This document shows positions 44,482 through 52,130 of a DNA stretch of 64,000 bases, in pieces. This stretch comes from Bacteroidota bacterium (lineage in GTDB: Bacteria > Bacteroidota > Bacteroidia > Chitinophagales > Chitinophagaceae), in NCBI GenBank assembly GCA_023428755.1, contig JAEYWX010000015.1, forward strand, positions 248,001 to 312,000, given 5' to 3'. The translations under genes and the position numbers were made by a program. Each line of letters opens with the position of its first letter. The stretch's first letter is position 1. Under the pieces are notes generated by a model. The model saw only the letters and a list, made by a program, of their open reading frames with translations, searched no databases and had not been told where the DNA came from.

Positions 44482-45846
44482 CTATCTATTCCAGCCAAAC
44501 AGATCATTTCCGTTGGCATAGATCAGTAATCCGAAAAGGATCACCATACCAACAATCTGCGCATACTCTAAAAACTTTTCGTTTGGTTTACGTCCGGTGA
44601 TCATTTCAATGAGCGTAAACAATACATGTCCGCCATCCAATGCAGGGATCGGCAACAAATTCATAAACGCAAGGATGATGCTGAATAAAGCTGTGATGTT
44701 CCAGAAACTTTCCCAATCCCATACTGCAGGAAATATTGAACCCATCGATTTAAAACCACCAATTCCTTTGTAAGCGCCGGTATCAGGGTTCAGGATCAAA
44801 CGAAACTGATCAATATAGAACTTGAGTTTCTCAAATGTTTTTACTACACCTGCAGGGAATGATTCAAAGAAACCATATTTCTTAACCTGCACCGCAATTA
44901 CACCCATGGCTGCATACTCTTCTGATGTGAGATAGGGAATACCAACTCTTCCATCTTTATCCACTTTCGAAGTTAATTGCAACGTATCTGCATTCCGCAG
45001 AATTGTAAAAGAAGCCGTTGCATCTTTTTTCTTTTGCAACAAGGGGCTCATTTCATCGTAAAATGATACCGGCACATTGTCAATTGCAATGATCTGATCT
45101 CTTTCCTGCAAACCTGCCTGCTTTGCATAGGATGTATCTTTGGGATCAAATGCACCAACAATAGCAGGAATACGGTAACTCAGTAATCCTCTTTTACGTT
45201 TGCTTTCAATTAATTTTTCAACCAGGTTAATGGGTATCTGGATTTCTTTTTGCTGTCCATCACGTTCAACCAATATTTTTTCACCGGTTAAAACTTTCGC
45301 ATTCAGATCGCCGAAGTAAGGAACCGGCTTATCATTCACTGCTAAAATTTTATCACCGTTACGTAATCCAATATCGGTCATCAATTGATCCTGCGCCCAA
45401 ATGCCATACTTCACATCTTTCATGGGAACTTTTTCTTCGCCCCACACAAACAAGATCATTGCATAGATCACAAAAGCAAGCAACACGTTTACCGTTACAC
45501 CGCCGATCATAATGATCAACCGTTGCCAGGCTGGCTTGCTTCTAAACTCCCAGTCTTGTGCAGGAAGCTTCATGGCTTCTTTGTCCATGCTCTCATCGAT
45601 CATACCCGAAATTTTTACATAGCCTCCTAATGGCAACCAGCCAATACCATACTCGGTTTCGCCTACTTTCTTTTTAAACAACGAAAACCAGGGATCGAAA
45701 AAAAGATAGAATTTTTCAACACGGCATTTAAACCAACGTGCTGTAATATAATGTCCGAATTCATGAAAGATGATGAGGATGGAAAGCGACAATAACAATT
45801 GTGCAGCTTTGATCCCAAACTCGGCCCAGTTAATTGCTAATAACAT
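44482..45846 (-). CDS. rseP: Site-2 protease RseP
   Basis: A 454-residue intramembrane zinc metalloprotease. HEFGH is at residues 28-32 in the first membrane helix; a second helix follows (MIGGVTVNVLLAFVIYAMIL); two PDZ domains lie at about 130-300 (GLRNGDKILAVNDKPV, GLQERDQIIAIDNVPV). The third metal-binding motif is NLLPIPALDGGH near 400, with a last helix at the C-terminus. It cleaves anti-sigma factors or remnant signal peptides. It lies downstream of dxr, as in many bacteria. Confidence 0.95.
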   Translation of the reverse strand: MLLAINWAEFGIKAAQLLLSLSILIIFHEFGHYITARWFKCRVEKFYLFFDPWFSLFKKKVGETEYGIGWLPLGGYVKISGMIDESMDKEAMKLPAQDWEFRSKPAWQRLIIMIGGVTVNVLLAFVIYAMILFVWGEEKVPMKDVKYGIWAQDQLMTDIGLRNGDKILAVNDKPVPYFGDLNAKVLTGEKILVERDGQQKEIQIPINLVEKLIESKRKRGLLSYRIPAIVGAFDPKDTSYAKQAGLQERDQIIAIDNVPVSFYDEMSPLLQKKKDATASFTILRNADTLQLTSKVDKDGRVGIPYLTSEEYAAMGVIAVQVKKYGFFESFPAGVVKTFEKLKFYIDQFRLILNPDTGAYKGIGGFKSMGSIFPAVWDWESFWNITALFSIILAFMNLLPIPALDGGHVLFTLIEMITGRKPNEKFLEYAQIVGMVILFGLLIYANGNDLFGWNR

Positions 45847-45939
45847 AGATTAATAAATAATTATAAACGTTGTTGTTCTGATACGGAATCTGCAAATATC
45901 GAAGAAAATCAGGAGGCAGTATCCAAAAGTTTTACAAAT

Positions 45940-47106
45940 TTAAAGTTGAATGAGCGATGCTGTGTAGTTTCTGGCTTCGGCATCACTTTCAAGATACTCC
46001 TCTAACGTTGGCTTTTCATTAAACGGAACATGATGCATTGTTTTCTCAATAATATCCGTCATATCCAGGAAGCCAACCCGGTTGCGCAAAAAGGCCCATA
46101 CAGCAATTTCATTGGCCGCATTCATAATACACGGAAGGTTCCCTCCTTTGTTCAACGCTTCAATTGCCAATGCAAGATTGCGGAAGGTTTTAAGATCGGG
46201 TTCCTCAAAACTGAGTGTATTGATCTTTTTAAAATCAAAACGTGGAAACTGATTAGGGATCCGTTGCGGAAACGCCATGGCATATTGGATCGGCAATTTC
46301 ATATCGGGTAAACCCATTTGGGCTTTAATGCTTCCATCTTCAAACTGCACCATGCTGTGGATGATGCTTTGCGGATGTATCACCACCTGAATTTGATCGG
46401 GAGCCAGGTTAAACAACCATTTCGCCTCGATCATCTCCAGACCCTTGTTCATTAATGTAGCAGAGTCGATGGTGATCTTTGCACCCATACTCCAGTTGGG
46501 ATGCTGCAATGCATGATCCCTTTTTACATTCACTAAAAAGTTGGGCTTGCGTCCACGAAAGGGACCACCACTGGCAGTGAGAATAATTTTTTCAATCACA
46601 TTTCTGTGTTCACCAACAAGGCATTGAAATATGGCTGAATGTTCACTGTCAACAGGAATGATCGGTACTCTGTTCTCTACTGCCTTCTGCATCACAATAT
46701 CACCGGCCACTACAAGTGTTTCTTTATTCGCTAAGCCGATCGCTTTTTTATTTTCAATGGCCCGGAGTGTAGGTTTTAAGCCGGCAAAACCAACAATGGC
46801 CGCCAGCATCATATCATACGTATCAAACGCAGCTACTTCTTCCAACGATTGTTCGCCGGTAAATACTTTTACACCGGTTGAGGCCAACGCATCTTTTACT
46901 TTGGAATACTTTTTTTCATCTACGATCACCACCGCATTGGGATTGAATTGCAGGGCCTGCTTTACCAGCAGTTCATCATTTGTGTGTGCGGTGAGAATTT
47001 CTACTTCAAACAAATCGGGGTTTGCTTCAATTACATCCAGTGCCTGCGTACCGATGGAACCCGTTGATCCGAAAATGGCAATACGTTTCTTTTGTTGTTG
47101 CTGCAT
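45940..47106 (-). CDS. dxr: 1-deoxy-D-xylulose 5-phosphate reductoisomerase
   Basis: A 388-residue NADPH enzyme making MEP in the isoprenoid pathway, one step before IspD. Motifs: IFGSTGSIGTQALDV (nucleotide site), ANKETLVVAG, PVDSEHSAIFQCL and TASGGPFR (metal/substrate loop), and SATLMNKGLE. I place the start at 47106, where the family N-terminus begins; the frame stays open 19 codons further to 47163, but that extension is unlike the family. It lies between a GH3-family gene and rseP. Confidence 0.95.
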   Translation of the reverse strand: MQQQQKKRIAIFGSTGSIGTQALDVIEANPDLFEVEILTAHTNDELLVKQALQFNPNAVVIVDEKKYSKVKDALASTGVKVFTGEQSLEEVAAFDTYDMMLAAIVGFAGLKPTLRAIENKKAIGLANKETLVVAGDIVMQKAVENRVPIIPVDSEHSAIFQCLVGEHRNVIEKIILTASGGPFRGRKPNFLVNVKRDHALQHPNWSMGAKITIDSATLMNKGLEMIEAKWLFNLAPDQIQVVIHPQSIIHSMVQFEDGSIKAQMGLPDMKLPIQYAMAFPQRIPNQFPRFDFKKINTLSFEEPDLKTFRNLALAIEALNKGGNLPCIMNAANEIAVWAFLRNRVGFLDMTDIIEKTMHHVPFNEKPTLEEYLESDAEARNYTASLIQL

Positions 47107-47163
47107 ATATATTCTTGTGTGATGATGCTGCATAAATAGGCAGCCTGCATCGTACTTCATCAA

Positions 47164-48660
47164 TTAATTTTCCACCCATTTCACTAACTCGTCGGCAATC
47201 TTGCGATCGTTGCTGAGTCGGGGTACTTTGTTTTGTCCGCCTAATTTACCAATACTTTTCATGTAATCGATAAATCCATTCTTTTTCATGGTGGTGATCT
47301 TGAGCGGCTTTAAAATATTACCTGCAATGAGGTCATCATAATAAATATTCCTATCACGCATCAGATCATTGAGCTTGCTGGCGAACCGTTCCAGATCGGC
47401 CGGGCGGTTTTCAAATTCAATGAACCACTCATGGTAACTTTTTCCTTCACCCTGTTCAATCATAGGCGCCACTGTAAACTCAGTGATATGAATATTTTCT
47501 TCTGCTGCTGCCTTCAGTAAACTTTGTTCCACTTCTTCGCCAATTACATGTTCGCCAAAAGCAGAAATAAAATGCTTGATACGACCGGTAACAACAATGC
47601 GGTACGGATTGGTTGATACAAATTTTACCGTGTCGCCAATGTTGTACCCCCAAAGTCCGGCATTGCTGTTAATGATGAGGGCATAGTTCTCTCCCACTTT
47701 TACATCTTTTAAGGTAAGGCGGGTTGGATTGCTAGTATGGATTTCGGCAGCCGGAACAAATTCATAAAAGATCCCATCATTGGTATTGAGCAGCAACCCT
47801 TCGTGTTGTTGTGAGTCCTGGAACGCAAAAAAACCTTCGCTGGCAGGGAACAATTCAATGCAATCGATTTTACGGCCAATGCTTTCAAACAGTTTGGCTT
47901 TGTACGGTTCAAAATTCACCCCGCCCTGGATCATAACGCTGAAGTTGGGGAAAATATCGCCCACTTTTTTACCGGTGCGGCGCATCAGTTCATCAAAATA
48001 CATCTGCATCCAGGGTGGAATACCGCTGATGAGTGTCATATTCTGATGGATGGTTTCATCCACAATTTTGCTCAATTTGGTTTCCCAATCTTCAATACAA
48101 TTGGTTTCGTAAGATGGGAGTTGATTGGTACGCAGGTATTTCGGAATCAGGTGATTGGAGATGCCACTCAACCTGCCGGTGGGTATATTGCCGATACGTT
48201 CCAATTCCGGTGAGCCCGACAGGAAAATAAGCTTCCCGTCAAAAAAGCGGGTATTGCCAGTTTCGGATGCGTAACAAAGGGCGGCATTACGTGCTGTTCC
48301 AAAATGATTGCTCACAGATTCCTTGGTGATAGGAATATACTTTGCTCCGCTGGTAGTGCCTGATGTTTTGGCGAAATACAGCGGAACGCCCTTCCAGAGT
48401 ACATTGTGCTTTCCCTCAATGATCTTATCGATCCAGGGCCGAAACTGCTCATAATCCCTGATGGGAACGGCTTGTTTGTATTCGTCGTAGCTGTTCACCT
48501 GTTCCAGCCCCTGTTCTTTCCCATAATCTGTACCCCACCCCACCTTGATGAGTTGTTTGAGGATTTGCTCCTGATCGCTTACAGCCGTCAGTTTATTCTT
48601 CTGGATGGTCTTATATATATAGCCGGCAAAAGGTTTTGCCAATACTGATTTAATTTTCAT
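47164..48660 (-). CDS. GH3 auxin-responsive promoter family protein
   Basis: A 498-residue cytoplasmic protein of the acyl-adenylate/thioester-forming superfamily. FAKTSGTTSGAKYIPIT is the ATP loop, and SASEG-like ELFPASEGFFAF, NSNAGLWGYNIGDTVKF and VTGRIKHFISAFGEHV are adenylation motifs. Plant GH3 enzymes conjugate amino acids to acids; the bacterial substrate is unknown. It ends 57 bp upstream of the preferred dxr start and is probably cotranscribed. Confidence 0.9.
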   Translation of the reverse strand: MKIKSVLAKPFAGYIYKTIQKNKLTAVSDQEQILKQLIKVGWGTDYGKEQGLEQVNSYDEYKQAVPIRDYEQFRPWIDKIIEGKHNVLWKGVPLYFAKTSGTTSGAKYIPITKESVSNHFGTARNAALCYASETGNTRFFDGKLIFLSGSPELERIGNIPTGRLSGISNHLIPKYLRTNQLPSYETNCIEDWETKLSKIVDETIHQNMTLISGIPPWMQMYFDELMRRTGKKVGDIFPNFSVMIQGGVNFEPYKAKLFESIGRKIDCIELFPASEGFFAFQDSQQHEGLLLNTNDGIFYEFVPAAEIHTSNPTRLTLKDVKVGENYALIINSNAGLWGYNIGDTVKFVSTNPYRIVVTGRIKHFISAFGEHVIGEEVEQSLLKAAAEENIHITEFTVAPMIEQGEGKSYHEWFIEFENRPADLERFASKLNDLMRDRNIYYDDLIAGNILKPLKITTMKKNGFIDYMKSIGKLGGQNKVPRLSNDRKIADELVKWVEN

Positions 48661-48683
48661 TCCAATTCCTCTTTAAGAGGTCA

Positions 48684-48691
48684 CAAATTTA
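48684..48691 (-). promoter_or_regulatory. -7 box of the GH3-family gene (TAAATTTG)
   Basis: A full TAnnTTTG match on the minus strand, 23 nt before the ATG. Confidence 0.5.
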
Positions 48692-48771
48692 GCCTTACCA
48701 GCTCAAAGCGTCCCGTTAAAATGGGAGCAAATTTTTTGTGTAGAAACTTGTTTTCAAAGCATTTTTATCCC

Positions 48772-48779
48772 TACCTTTG
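48772..48779 (+). promoter_or_regulatory. -7 box of rplU (TACCTTTG)
   Basis: TACCTTTG ends 21 nt before the ATG, with CTTG 21 nt upstream as a weak -33 element. Confidence 0.6.
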
Positions 48780-48800
48780 CAGCCCTAATATTGGAAAGTT

Positions 48801-49103
48801 ATGTTTGCAGTTGTAAAAATAGCCGGTCAGCAGTTCAAAGTTTCAGAAGGTCAGAGCCTTTATGTACCTCATATTGAAGGTAACGCAGGCGATCAGGTTG
48901 AGTTTTCTGATGTATTGTTTGTTGATACCGATGGTAACATCAGCGCAGGTGCTGATGCGAAGGTGAAAGTGAAAGCAGAAATTGTTGCTGAAAGAAAAGG
49001 CAAAACAGTGATTGCGTTTAAAATGAAACGTCGTAAAGGTTTCCGTAAAAAGAAAGGACACCGTACGCTTTACACGCAAATCAAAGTAACAGGTATTGCG
49101 TAA
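48801..49103 (+). CDS. rplU: 50S ribosomal protein L21
   Basis: A 100-residue ribosomal protein: MFAVVKIAGQQFKVSEG start, GDQVEFSDVLFV, and the C-terminal KRRKGFRKKKGHRTLYTQIKV rRNA-binding tail. It is followed by rpmA after 65 bp, the usual pair. Confidence 0.97.
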   Translation: MFAVVKIAGQQFKVSEGQSLYVPHIEGNAGDQVEFSDVLFVDTDGNISAGADAKVKVKAEIVAERKGKTVIAFKMKRRKGFRKKKGHRTLYTQIKVTGIA

Positions 49104-49168
49104 CAACGTATTGTTGAACCATTCAACAATCGAGTGTATAATAATTCAAAACGTCAAATTGTACTAAA

Positions 49169-49435
49169 ATGGCACATAAAAAAGGTGAAGGTAGTGTAAA
49201 GAACGGTCGTGATTCACAAAGCAAACGCCTTGGTGTAAAGATCTATGGCGGACAACCTGCTGCAGCCGGAAACATCATTATCCGTCAGCGTGGAACTGTT
49301 TACCATCCTGGTAAAAACGTTGGTGTTGGTAGAGACTTTACCATCTTTGCATTAGCTGATGGACTCGTAGAATTTAAAAAAGGAAAAGACAATAAGACTT
49401 TCGTTTCTGTTGCCCCCGTTGAAGCAGGTGCTTAA
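49169..49435 (+). CDS. rpmA: 50S ribosomal protein L27
   Basis: An 88-residue protein beginning AHKKGEGSVKNGRDSQSKRLG, whose N-terminus reaches the peptidyl transferase centre, then GNIIIRQRGT and HPGKNVGVGRDFTIFA. The mature N-terminus starts directly, with no cleavable leader. Confidence 0.97.
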   Translation: MAHKKGEGSVKNGRDSQSKRLGVKIYGGQPAAAGNIIIRQRGTVYHPGKNVGVGRDFTIFALADGLVEFKKGKDNKTFVSVAPVEAGA

Positions 49436-49511
49436 AAAAATTTTTTTAAATAAAAAATTTTTTTATTTTTACCCTGTTAAGTTTTTTTACTAATCATTAA
49501 ATTCTACAAAA

Positions 49512-49673
49512 ATGGCAACAAAAAAGAAAGCCGCTAAAAAAGCTGCTCCTAAAAAAGCTGCAAAAAAAGCTGCTCCTAAGAAAGCTGCTAAAAAAGCTGC
49601 TCCTAAAAAGAAAGCTGCTAAAAAAGCTGCTCCTAAAAAGAAAGCCGCTAAAAAAGCCGCTAAGAAGAAATAA
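49512..49673 (+). CDS. Lys/Ala/Pro-rich histone H1-like protein
   Basis: A 53-residue protein made almost only of Lys, Ala and Pro. After MATKKK it repeats a KKAAPKKAA-type unit about five times and ends KKAAKKK. Such tails resemble the C-terminus of histone H1 and the bacterial Hc1/AlgP-like proteins and should coat or bridge DNA without a fixed fold. It is preceded by a 70-bp extreme A/T tract and closed by its own terminator, so it is a separate unit after rpmA. Confidence 0.85.
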   Translation: MATKKKAAKKAAPKKAAKKAAPKKAAKKAAPKKKAAKKAAPKKKAAKKAAKKK

Positions 49674-49694
49674 GATTCTAACGAATCAAAAAAG

Positions 49695-49720
49695 AAACCT
49701 CCTGATTGCAGGAGGTTTTT
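49695..49720 (+). terminator. Terminator of the histone-like gene
   Basis: AAACCTCCT (49695-49703) pairs with AGGAGGTTT (49710-49718), followed by T-rich sequence. It may also serve ftsY from the other side. Confidence 0.85.
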
Positions 49721-49751
49721 ATTTTTAATAACTGTCTGATATAATTCGATC

Positions 49752-50714
49752 TTACTTTATACGAAACAAACTATCGGCAAACTCATGTTTGTCGAATACA
49801 AGCAAGTCTTCCACTTTTTCACCTACGCCAATAAACTTTACCGGAATCTGGAACTGGTGTGCAATGGCCAGCACCACACCACCCTTTGCCGTACCATCCA
49901 GTTTCGTAATCACCATACCGGTAACATCCGTAGCCGCCGTAAATTGTTTTGCCTGTTCAATTGCATTTTGCCCGGTTGATCCATCGAGCACCAGCAACAC
50001 ATCATGTGGTGCATCCGGAATTACTTTTTGAATTACACGTTTGATCTTACTCAGCTCTTCCATCAAATGCGTTTTGGTATGCAATCTTCCTGCAGTATCG
50101 ATGATGAGGATGTCAACATCTTTCGCCACCGCACTGTTTACGGCATCAAATGCAACAGAAGCTGGGTCGCTTCCCATCTCCCGTTTTACAATGGGTACAC
50201 CCGCCCGTTCGCTCCAGATGGTTAACTGATCAACTGCGGCTGCACGAAATGTATCGGCAGCTCCCAGCATTACTTTCTTACCGGCCTGTGTAAAATGATG
50301 TGCCAGCTTTCCAATAGTAGTTGTTTTGCCAACACCATTTACGCCAACGATCATTAATACAAATGGTTTTTTCCCTTTTGGAAGATCAAAGTTTGAATAA
50401 GTAGTATCAGCCGGTGCATCTACCAGCATGCTTTCAATCTCTTGCTGCAGAATGGAATTGAGTTCCGAGGTGTTAATGTATTTGTCCCGTGCCACTCTTG
50501 CCTCGATGCGCTCAATAATAGCAACCGTAGTTTCAATACCAACATCGGCACTTACCAACGCTTCTTCCAAGTTGTCCAGCACTTCGGTATCAACCGTGCT
50601 TTTGCCGGCAACGGCCCTTGCTATTTTTCCTAAGAAACCTTCTTTGGTTTTTTCCAATCCCTGATCAAGACTTTCCTTTTCTTTTTTTTCGAATAGTTTT
50701 CCAAAAAAACCCAT
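49752..50714 (-). CDS. ftsY: Signal recognition particle receptor FtsY
   Basis: A 320-residue SRP GTPase receptor that docks ribosomes translating membrane proteins. Short N-terminal region, then the NG domain: GVNGVGKTTTIGKLAHH (P-loop), DTFRAAAVDQL, DTAGRLHTK, TKLDGTAKGG and GVGEKVEDL. The acidic A domain of E. coli is missing, as usual in this phylum. A hairpin separates it from the L28-L33-DUF4295 genes upstream. Confidence 0.96.
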   Translation of the reverse strand: MGFFGKLFEKKEKESLDQGLEKTKEGFLGKIARAVAGKSTVDTEVLDNLEEALVSADVGIETTVAIIERIEARVARDKYINTSELNSILQQEIESMLVDAPADTTYSNFDLPKGKKPFVLMIVGVNGVGKTTTIGKLAHHFTQAGKKVMLGAADTFRAAAVDQLTIWSERAGVPIVKREMGSDPASVAFDAVNSAVAKDVDILIIDTAGRLHTKTHLMEELSKIKRVIQKVIPDAPHDVLLVLDGSTGQNAIEQAKQFTAATDVTGMVITKLDGTAKGGVVLAIAHQFQIPVKFIGVGEKVEDLLVFDKHEFADSLFRIK

Positions 50715-50764
50715 AGTTCTGTTTTTACAATATTACAATGAAACACGCAGTGTATAAAAACAAC

Positions 50765-50801
50765 AAAGCCGTTCCATGTTTCATTAACTTGGAACAGCTT
50801 T
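50765..50801 (-). terminator. Hairpin between the DUF4295 gene and ftsY
   Basis: AAAGCCGTTCCATG (50765 on) pairs with the region ending TTGGAACAGCTTT (50801) with three mismatches. On the minus strand TTGTTGTTTTT follows. It probably ends the ribosomal protein operon. Confidence 0.6.
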
Positions 50802-50823
50802 GAATATACTGATCAGGTATAAG

Positions 50824-50997
50824 TTATTTTGAGGCCAGGTAATCTTTCACCTTATCCTTGTGCACAATTTGTTCTTTGAACGTGTATGCACCTGATTTCG
50901 GACTGCGTTCAGCCCGGATTACTTTTGTCCAGTTTTTTGATTCAGCCGCTGCTTTGGCGTCTTTGATCTTTGCGTTCTTTGAAGCTGCTTTTGCCAT
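50824..50997 (-). CDS. DUF4295 family small basic protein
   Basis: A 57-residue protein, MAKAASKNAKIKDAKAAAES through KDYLASK, rich in Lys and Ala with an AERSPKSGAYTFKEQIV middle. This family is confined to Bacteroidota and sits next to rpmG; association with the ribosome is inferred from that linkage. Confidence 0.88.
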   Translation of the reverse strand: MAKAASKNAKIKDAKAAAESKNWTKVIRAERSPKSGAYTFKEQIVHKDKVKDYLASK

Positions 50998-51059
50998 GAC
51001 TTCTTAATTTTTAACCCGGTTAGGGTCAGTTTGTGTAATACAAATGTGTATCAAACACA

Positions 51060-51242
51060 TTATTTGATTTCTTTGTGCGTAGTTACCTTTTTCAGGATAG
51101 GGTTGAATTTTTTCAACTCCAGACGCTCAGGTGTGTTCTTTTTATTCTTGGTAGTGATATAGCGACTTGTACCGGCCATGCCCGATGTTTTGTGCTCTGT
51201 ACACTCCAGGATTACCTGAACACGATTACCTTTCTTTGCCAT
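51060..51242 (-). CDS. rpmG: 50S ribosomal protein L33
   Basis: A 60-residue protein: GNRVQVILECTEHKTSG, RYITTKNKKNTPERLELKKFNP and the basic tail. The first zinc-ribbon Cys is present, but the usual Cys-x-x-Cys pairs are not, so this is a zinc-free form. Confidence 0.95.
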   Translation of the reverse strand: MAKKGNRVQVILECTEHKTSGMAGTSRYITTKNKKNTPERLELKKFNPILKKVTTHKEIK

Positions 51243-51266
51243 TGTGCTCTGTTTAAAATATGTTTC

Positions 51267-51503
51267 TTAAATATGTACTCCCTTTTCTCTTAACTCTTTT
51301 ACCACACTGTACAAACCATTTTTGTTGATTGTACGGATCGCTTCTGTAGAAACCTTCAGCGTAACCCATTTATCTTCTTCAGCGAGGAAGAAGCGTTTGG
51401 TTTGCAGGTTCGGCAAAAAACGACGCTTGGTCTTAATATTTGAGTGCGACACCTTGTTTCCACCAACCGGCACTTTTCCTGTAAGCTGACAAACTCTAGC
51501 CAT
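51267..51503 (-). CDS. rpmB: 50S ribosomal protein L28
   Basis: A 78-residue protein: MARVCQLTGKVPVGGNKVSHSN, KRRFLPNLQTKRF, VSTEAIRTINKNGL. First gene of rpmB-rpmG-DUF4295. Confidence 0.97.
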   Translation of the reverse strand: MARVCQLTGKVPVGGNKVSHSNIKTKRRFLPNLQTKRFFLAEEDKWVTLKVSTEAIRTINKNGLYSVVKELREKGVHI

Positions 51504-51523
51504 GATACAAATTTTTTGGACGG

Positions 51524-51531
51524 CAAAGGTA
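51524..51531 (-). promoter_or_regulatory. -7 box of the rpmB operon (TACCTTTG)
   Basis: Identical to the rplU box, 20 nt before the ATG, so the ribosomal genes share promoter form and leader length. Confidence 0.55.
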
Positions 51532-51628
51532 GGAGAATTCGACTAAAAAAAGGAAATTAAATCACAATTTTCTTTCCCCTTTTTTACCCGGCTTTTGTGC
51601 AGAATTGCAAATGTGCGGCAGATTTCCA

Positions 51629-51636
51629 TAGGTTTG
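51629..51636 (+). promoter_or_regulatory. -7 box of the OsmC gene (TAGGTTTG)
   Basis: A TAnnTTTG match 20 nt before ATG 51657. It lies inside the longer reading frame from 51597 and so argues for the shorter start. Confidence 0.5.
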
Positions 51637-51656
51637 CGGATAAATTCAGGTTTTTT

Positions 51657-52073
51657 ATGGCAGATCATGTAGTTACGACCCGTTTTGAAGGCGGTATGCG
51701 CTTTACCAGCCACCTCGACAATCATACCATTATTATAGATACCCCCGCAAATGACGGAGGTACCGATATGGGCCCTCGTCCGAAAAAGCTGATGCTCTCC
51801 TCTTTGGCCGGCTGCACCGGTATTGATGTAGTGAGCATGCTCAATAAAATGCGGGTGGAATTCAGCGATTTCAGCATGGATATTGAAGCCGATCTTACAG
51901 AAGAAACGCCCAAAACCTACGAATGGGTAAAGATCACCTACAAAATCAAGGTAAAAGAAGAAGACCAGGAAAAAGTACAGCGAGCCGTAAGTATGTCGAA
52001 AGAAAAATACTGTGGCGTAAGCGCTATGTTCTCTGCTTTTGCTGATATGGAATATGAGATCGAGTACCTGTAA
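51657..52073 (+). CDS. OsmC/Ohr family peroxide-reducing protein
   Basis: A 138-residue cytoplasmic thiol protein. The two redox Cys are in SSLAGCTGIDVVSML and SKEKYCGVSAMF, as in OsmC/YhfA-type proteins that reduce organic hydroperoxides. The frame extends upstream to a GTG at 51597, but the extra 20 residues are unlike the family and contain the promoter box, so ATG 51657 is used. Confidence 0.9.
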   Translation: MADHVVTTRFEGGMRFTSHLDNHTIIIDTPANDGGTDMGPRPKKLMLSSLAGCTGIDVVSMLNKMRVEFSDFSMDIEADLTEETPKTYEWVKITYKIKVKEEDQEKVQRAVSMSKEKYCGVSAMFSAFADMEYEIEYL

Positions 52074-52117
52074 GAAAAGTCTGAACAATTAATCGTTTAC
52101 TGAACAAGTGGCTTCCT

Positions 52118-52125
52118 TATTTTTG
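52118..52125 (+). promoter_or_regulatory. -7 box of mutS (TATTTTTG), 5 nt from the ATG
   Basis: TAnnTTTG, 5 nt, ATG: the same arrangement as ispD, implying a leaderless mRNA. Confidence 0.45.
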
Positions 52126-52130
52126 CCGCC

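Noticed and set aside
51597..51656. Longer GTG start for the OsmC protein
   Set aside because: The extra residues are unlike the family and contain a TAnnTTTG promoter box spaced 20 nt from ATG 51657.
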